Part shown: positions 15,103 to 15,187 of the stretch, one piece after another
Layout of the letters: every line of letters starts with the position of its first letter
Numbering within the stretch: the stretch's first letter is position 1
Assembly: GCA_937136445.1 (NCBI GenBank)
Contig: CAKZOQ010000006.1
Span: 1-15,187, forward strand
Reading direction: 5' to 3'
DNA: 15,187 nt
Origin: an uncultured Gemmatimonadota bacterium
GTDB taxonomy: Bacteria > Gemmatimonadota > Gemmatimonadetes > Longimicrobiales > Gaopeijiaceae
Translations under genes and position numbers: made by a program
The notes under the pieces: generated by a model
Seen by the model: only the letters and a program-made list of their open reading frames with translations
Databases searched by the model: none
What the model was told of the DNA's origin: nothing

Positions 15103-15187
15103 GGGTGCTCCCGTCGGGGGCGGCACGGCCGCCCGGGTCGTCTGCCGGGACCCTCGCGGCCCCGGTCGTTCACGGCGTTGTCCTCAC

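Noticed and set aside
15103..15126. GTG start at 15126 for the PadR regulator.
   Set aside because: The added MPPPTGAP segment is not family-like, and the ATG at 15102 has a better-placed ribosome site.
1..15187. Mobile elements, CRISPR arrays, tRNA or rRNA genes.
   Set aside because: I found no transposase, integrase, spaced direct repeats, cloverleaf or rRNA-like segment on either strand.

Overview
The window is very GC-rich, and every convincing gene shows the strong G/C third-position bias of a high-GC genome. It combines a SusC/RagA-SusD/RagB outer-membrane pair with a PadR regulator next to a large orphan MacB/FtsX-type permease of the ADOP kind, a TonB-plug protein and envelope lipoproteins. 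That mix fits Gemmatimonadota best; Acidobacteriota or a related lineage is possible. This is inferred from gene content, as no rRNA or other phylogenetic marker is present. I saw no tRNA, rRNA, CRISPR array, insertion sequence, integrase or phage gene, and no gap over 300 bases without a gene.

Layout. 1-1104 (+): the 3' part of an alpha/beta hydrolase overlaps by 4 bases a ProX/YbaK-type prolyl-tRNA editing deacylase. 1105-1339: leader and probable promoter. 1340-5793 (+): SusC-like TonB-dependent transporter followed 17 bases later by its SusD-like lipoprotein, closed by a nested GC-rich inverted repeat at 5821-5880. 5918-7117 (-): di-heme c-type oxidoreductase (DHOR/DUF1111) lipoprotein, convergent with susD. 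7116-7547 (+): a small unknown lipoprotein whose start codon overlaps the DHOR start codon on the other strand. 7560-8819 (-): a protein with a carboxypeptidase-like domain and a TonB plug but no beta-barrel. 8923-10440 (-): amidase-signature hydrolase. 10563-11111 (+): exported protein made of eight 14-15 residue repeats (LA_2272-like). 11137-11934 (-): two-domain VOC/glyoxalase-like protein. 12076-15102 (-): padR followed 3 bases later by the ADOP permease.

How the genes may work together. The SusC/SusD pair should import a bulky ligand across the outer membrane using TonB energy, but no degradative enzyme or sigma/anti-sigma pair lies beside it, so the substrate is unknown. The block 5918-8819 (heme lipoprotein, small lipoprotein, plug-only protein) is a compact envelope-gene cluster with interlocked starts; a shared role is only inferred. 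PadR probably represses its own operon with the permease, whose ATPase partner is not in the window. The most unusual items are the plug-only protein and the DHOR/lipoprotein pair sharing one CATG as overlapping divergent start codons.
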